The position numbers and the translations under genes were made by a program. From assembly GCF_000284295.1 (NCBI RefSeq), contig NC_017093.1:6386001-6450000 (forward strand): DNA of 64,000 bases, in the 5' to 3' direction. The notes under the pieces were generated by a model. The model did no database searches. It had not been told where the DNA came from and saw only the letters and a list, made by a program, of their open reading frames with translations. Positions 60,969-64,000 of the stretch are shown piece after piece. Position 1 is the stretch's first letter; each line of letters begins with the position of its first letter. This DNA is from Actinoplanes missouriensis 431. GTDB lineage: Bacteria > Actinomycetota > Actinomycetes > Mycobacteriales > Micromonosporaceae.

Positions 60969-61406
60969 ATGTCCACTCGCCAGTTCGTGACCTTCGAGGT
61001 CGCCGGCCAGTTCTTCGGCGTGGACGTGGACGCGGTGCAGGAGGTGCTGTCGTACAGCGAGTACACGCGGGTGCCGCTGGCGCCGAACGCGGTCGGCGGA
61101 CTGTTCAACCTGCGCGGGCAGGTGATCACCGCGGTGGACCTGCGTGTGCAGTTCGGGCTGCCGCGCCGGGACATGTCCGGTCTGGTGATGAACGTGATCG
61201 TGCGGTACGAGGGTGAGCCGGTGAGCCTGCTGGTGGACCGCATCGGGCAGGTCGCCGACCTGGACGCGCAGTTGTTCGAGGAGCCCCCGGCGACATTGAC
61301 GGGTCCGTCACGGGCTCTCGTCACCGGCGCGTACAAGATCGAAGGGCGGCTGCTGCTGGTGCTCGACGTCGCCGAGTGCGTGAACACCGCCCGCGTCACT
61401 GCTTAG
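60969..61406 (+). CDS. cheW: CheW-like chemotaxis coupling protein
   Basis: 145 residues, a single CheW domain: QFVTFEVAGQFFGVDVDAVQEVL, seen as FGVDVDAVQEVL, then VPLAPNAVGGLFNLRGQVITAVDLR (core GLFNLRGQVITAVD) and LLVDRIGQVADLD. Couples chemoreceptors to the CheA kinase. No other chemotaxis or flagellar gene is visible in the window. Overlaps the helicase gene tail to tail by four bases. Confidence 0.9.
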   Translation: MSTRQFVTFEVAGQFFGVDVDAVQEVLSYSEYTRVPLAPNAVGGLFNLRGQVITAVDLRVQFGLPRRDMSGLVMNVIVRYEGEPVSLLVDRIGQVADLDAQLFEEPPATLTGPSRALVTGAYKIEGRLLLVLDVAECVNTARVTA

Positions 61407-63955
61407 TGTCCCCGCCGGCTTCGTCGTGGCTTGTCACAGGAGAGGCACTCGTGCACGACCATGGGGATGCCACGGCGCGGCATCTCCTGCCGCACCAGCG
61501 GTCGCCGGCACCGGCCGCAGTCCTCGCCCCGCTGTCCGGTTCCCGGTGCCGCATCCGACTTCTTCCGACGCTGCGTACGGTTGACCAGGTCCGCGAAAGG
61601 CTTGTTCAGTGTTCGCAGCACCACGCCGGGATGGGGGTCGAGAAGCGAGCGGCTCGCTGACCAGACGACGTCACCGATGACGGCGCTCGACTCGATGATC
61701 GGGGTGCAGGCCCGGACGTTGACACCGTCACGTCGTACCTGGAGAGCCTCGACCGGCAGGAATCCCTCCCGATCCGGCTCCACCCAGATCGTGATCGGCT
61801 CGACGCCGTCCATCGCCCGTCCGCAGGATCTCAAGGCCGGCAGCAGGCTCGGCAGAGCGGCCAGGGACCCGGCCGGTAACCACATCTCCAGGCTCTCGGC
61901 CTGCTCGATGTCCTCGGCGAGACGCGACAACACGTCAGCCGGCGCCACCAGTTCCAGCGCCTCGCCGGCGCTTTCGACGACTTCCTCCCACGGCAGCGAC
62001 TCGGCGCGGTCCTTGAGGTGCGCGAAGAACCGCCACATCGGGTCCGCCGAGCTACCGGTTCGGTGCAGCTGCTTGAACGCACCGACAACGACCAGATGGT
62101 CCTTGGCCCGGCTTGCGGCGACGTTCAGCAGCCGTGGCCCGGCGCTCTCCGGATCGTCGTCGGTGAACCAGGGGTGGAGCTTGGAGACCCCGTAGCCGGT
62201 GTCGACCGTGTCGTACACGACGATGTCCCGCTCTCCACCTTGGAAGCGATGCACCGTAGAGGCATCCCAGGCGGGCCGCCCGAACTCCTCGAGGAGTGAT
62301 TCCAGCAGACGAGCCTGGGCCGCGAACGGGGTGATCGCTGCCAGATTGTGCGTCTGGGTCGTGGCGCTGGCCATGAGCGCGCCGATCAGCTGGGCGTGCA
62401 TCAGGTTGTACCGGGAACTGCCGCCCTGCTTGCGCGCCGTCCGGGCCGCGAGACCCGAGGTGTCGAGCATGACCAGGTCGTCGATCGTCCACCATGCCCG
62501 GCTGCCCCGTGGCCGGCTCTTGATCGCCGGGCCGGGCGTCAGCGGATTCTCCCGGTAGAACGCCGCGCTGACGACCTCGCCGATCTCCGGCTGCATACGA
62601 TGTTGTTCCGTCAGGGCTGCCAAGCGTGCCGGCTTTCTGCCGTCCTGCACGGCCCGCGCGATGCCGGACTTCTCGAACGCGCTCTGGTGCAGCCATTGCC
62701 GCGCGGCAGGCGTGTCGGCGACGGCGACCGGTGGCAGCTGCCGGAAGTCACCGGCGATGATCGTGTGCCCGGCACCCGCCCCCGCCACGACCATGGCCAG
62801 GGCCGCCGTCGTCATGCTGGCTTCATCCAGGATGATCACGTCGAAGGTGATTCCTTCGAGCGTGTGCAGCATGACCTGATGTGCCGTAGCCGCCACCACC
62901 TGGGCCTTGGCACAGATCTCCCGGCGCAGTTCGAGCAACTGACGGTCGAGATCAGCAACCCGCGGCTCTCGCTTGGCGATCTCCCGGTCCAGGCGGTCCC
63001 GTTCGGCCAGGTCCTCTTCGCTCAACGCGCCGCGCTGCCGTCGCAGCCGGTCAAGACCATGGCGGAGCGTCACCAGTTCCCCGCCGAGCTCCTTACGCCG
63101 TGCCGCCAGCTCACTGCCGCGACTCGCCGCGATCTGGTCGACGAGTACGTTCTTGCCTTCCCAACTGTCCCGATTGCCACGTGCCGGTTGCCCGAGCCGA
63201 ACCAGCGTCCCGTTGTCCGCGTCGAGATCCGGGCGACGCCGGAGAACCGCCTCCACCAGGACGTCGACAGCGGCATTGGTCGGAGCGGAGAGCAGCACCT
63301 TCTGTCCACGCTCGACAAGGGCGTCCACGAGAGCGCCGATGGTCGTCGTCTTACCCGTACCGGGTGGACCCCACAGCCAGGTGACCCCCGGGGTGAGGCA
63401 GAGCTTCACCGCATCTCGCTGAGCGAGACTGAGCCAGCCACCCTCACGTCTGTGGAGCGGTGGCAGCAGAGGCAACTCCGGCGGGGCGGAGTCGCGGGAA
63501 ACCACAGCAAGCGCGGCATCCGGATTGAAGCCCGTGGCGCCGTTCCTCAGCTCGTGCAGTCGTTTGCTCTGCAGGTTCAGCAGCCAGGACAGATCGAGCC
63601 GCAGCCGCCCTTCCCGCACGGGTGGCGTCTCCGCCGGCAATGCCAGGGTCACTACTGTGCCGAACACCGAGATGACTTCCGCGTTGAGCTGCATCTCCGG
63701 CAGGACCAGCAATCCGGAGGTGCCCTCGGCCGTACCGATGTCGCTCTGTGCCTCGAAGCGCATGAGCTTCCGGTCCGCGACGGTTCCCATGACGCGGCCG
63801 CCGACAAGCGGCACATCCGTCTCCGTCCGCCGGCGGGTCACGGCGCTCAGTTCCTCACTGAGAGCTCGGATCGCCCCATCCGCGGCGGCTCGCCAATTCT
63901 CCCGGACGGCTGCCTCGCGCGCCGTGAACTGCTCCGGAAGCTGTGGTTCCTCCAT
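61403..63955 (-). CDS. SF1 helicase (UPF1-like) with degenerate PLD-like domain and zinc ribbon, Mokosh-like
   Basis: 850 residues from ATG 63955. Beta-rich N-terminus (40-120), helicase 175-640 with Walker A GPPGTGKTT (196-204), Walker B IILDEAS (374-380), QHRM (451-454), motif V STVHRFQGGERDIV and motif VI NVAASRAKDHLVVVG. A long charged insert (280-350, probably coiled coil) splits domain 1A/1B. C-terminal 665-795 resembles a phospholipase-D half without its HKD (TPIIESSAVIGDVVWSAS in place of HxK); Cys813, Cys816, Cys837 and Cys840 form a zinc ribbon. Fused helicase-PLD is the type II Mokosh layout. The reading frame stays open to the window edge and no ribosome-binding sequence precedes 63955, so the protein may begin further upstream. 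Confidence 0.8.
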   Translation of the reverse strand: MEEPQLPEQFTAREAAVRENWRAAADGAIRALSEELSAVTRRRTETDVPLVGGRVMGTVADRKLMRFEAQSDIGTAEGTSGLLVLPEMQLNAEVISVFGTVVTLALPAETPPVREGRLRLDLSWLLNLQSKRLHELRNGATGFNPDAALAVVSRDSAPPELPLLPPLHRREGGWLSLAQRDAVKLCLTPGVTWLWGPPGTGKTTTIGALVDALVERGQKVLLSAPTNAAVDVLVEAVLRRRPDLDADNGTLVRLGQPARGNRDSWEGKNVLVDQIAASRGSELAARRKELGGELVTLRHGLDRLRRQRGALSEEDLAERDRLDREIAKREPRVADLDRQLLELRREICAKAQVVAATAHQVMLHTLEGITFDVIILDEASMTTAALAMVVAGAGAGHTIIAGDFRQLPPVAVADTPAARQWLHQSAFEKSGIARAVQDGRKPARLAALTEQHRMQPEIGEVVSAAFYRENPLTPGPAIKSRPRGSRAWWTIDDLVMLDTSGLAARTARKQGGSSRYNLMHAQLIGALMASATTQTHNLAAITPFAAQARLLESLLEEFGRPAWDASTVHRFQGGERDIVVYDTVDTGYGVSKLHPWFTDDDPESAGPRLLNVAASRAKDHLVVVGAFKQLHRTGSSADPMWRFFAHLKDRAESLPWEEVVESAGEALELVAPADVLSRLAEDIEQAESLEMWLPAGSLAALPSLLPALRSCGRAMDGVEPITIWVEPDREGFLPVEALQVRRDGVNVRACTPIIESSAVIGDVVWSASRSLLDPHPGVVLRTLNKPFADLVNRTQRRKKSDAAPGTGQRGEDCGRCRRPLVRQEMPRRGIPMVVHECLSCDKPRRSRRGH

Positions 63956-64000
63956 CGGGGGCGACGGGGTTGCGGGTGGCGCCCAGCCGCGAGGAATCCA

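Overview
The window is high-GC DNA with strong G/C bias at third codon positions, frequent GTG starts, dense 1-8 nt gene overlaps, lipoprotein-type ABC binding proteins and leaderless-looking mRNAs. This points to an actinomycete. A solitary CheW, many secreted polysaccharidases and a Pls/PosA-type NRPS would fit a sporangium-forming, motile Micromonosporaceae member such as Actinoplanes, but that placement is inference. No rRNA, tRNA, insertion sequence, integrase or CRISPR array was seen.

Layout. 1-1082: end of a probable 2-aminoethylphosphonate ABC importer. 1541-3503: an orphan 2-TM protein and an HSL-type hydrolase. 3732-8338: a complete branched-chain amino-acid-type ABC importer (binding protein, fused LivH-LivM permease, two ATPases). 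8361-14603: small regulator/enzyme pairs with visible operators (MarR/heme A synthase, TetR/SDR, XRE-methyltransferase/methionine aminopeptidase) plus a decayed two-gene chimera. 15149-17032: a stand-alone macrodomain protein and a POT peptide transporter.

17109-29304 is a coherent uronate/aldarate regulon. The minus-strand operon encodes an ABC importer lacking its ATPase, 5-dehydro-4-deoxyglucarate dehydratase, a glucarate-dehydratase-like enolase-superfamily enzyme, two unassigned proteins and a secreted GH28-like beta-helix protein. The divergent plus-strand operon encodes uronate dehydrogenase, 2-oxoglutarate-semialdehyde dehydrogenase and an IclR regulator. Together they can take an extracellular uronate polymer to 2-oxoglutarate by the oxidative route. 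30549-39260 is a second polysaccharide regulon, for mannan: GH26 mannanase, GH2 beta-mannosidase, an ABC importer, a LacI-type sensor lacking a DNA-binding domain, and a divergent ROK regulator. Neither importer has its own ATPase, so a shared MsiK-type ATPase is likely.

39311-43918: MerR-VOC, STAS-PP2C phosphatase and TetR-oxidoreductase modules, the last with two near-identical 17-bp palindromic operators. 43989-45179 is an FxsB-like radical SAM/SPASM peptide maturase with no recognisable precursor beside it. 45280-49396: bifunctional PASTA penicillin-binding protein and release factor 3. 49768-57307: M1 peptidase, Pls/PosA-family NRPS-like protein and GlgX. 57502-61406: a hypothetical protein, a CBM13-GH46 chitosanase, an FGGY kinase and CheW. 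61403 to the right edge: an SF1 helicase with a degenerate PLD-like C-terminus and a zinc ribbon, resembling a fused Mokosh-type defence protein.

A recurring structural theme is short perfect or near-perfect tandem repeats (16-42 bp units), several of which overlap stop codons or gene ends (28434, 30484, 43916, 55138) or gene starts (37999), with further families in intergenic DNA.
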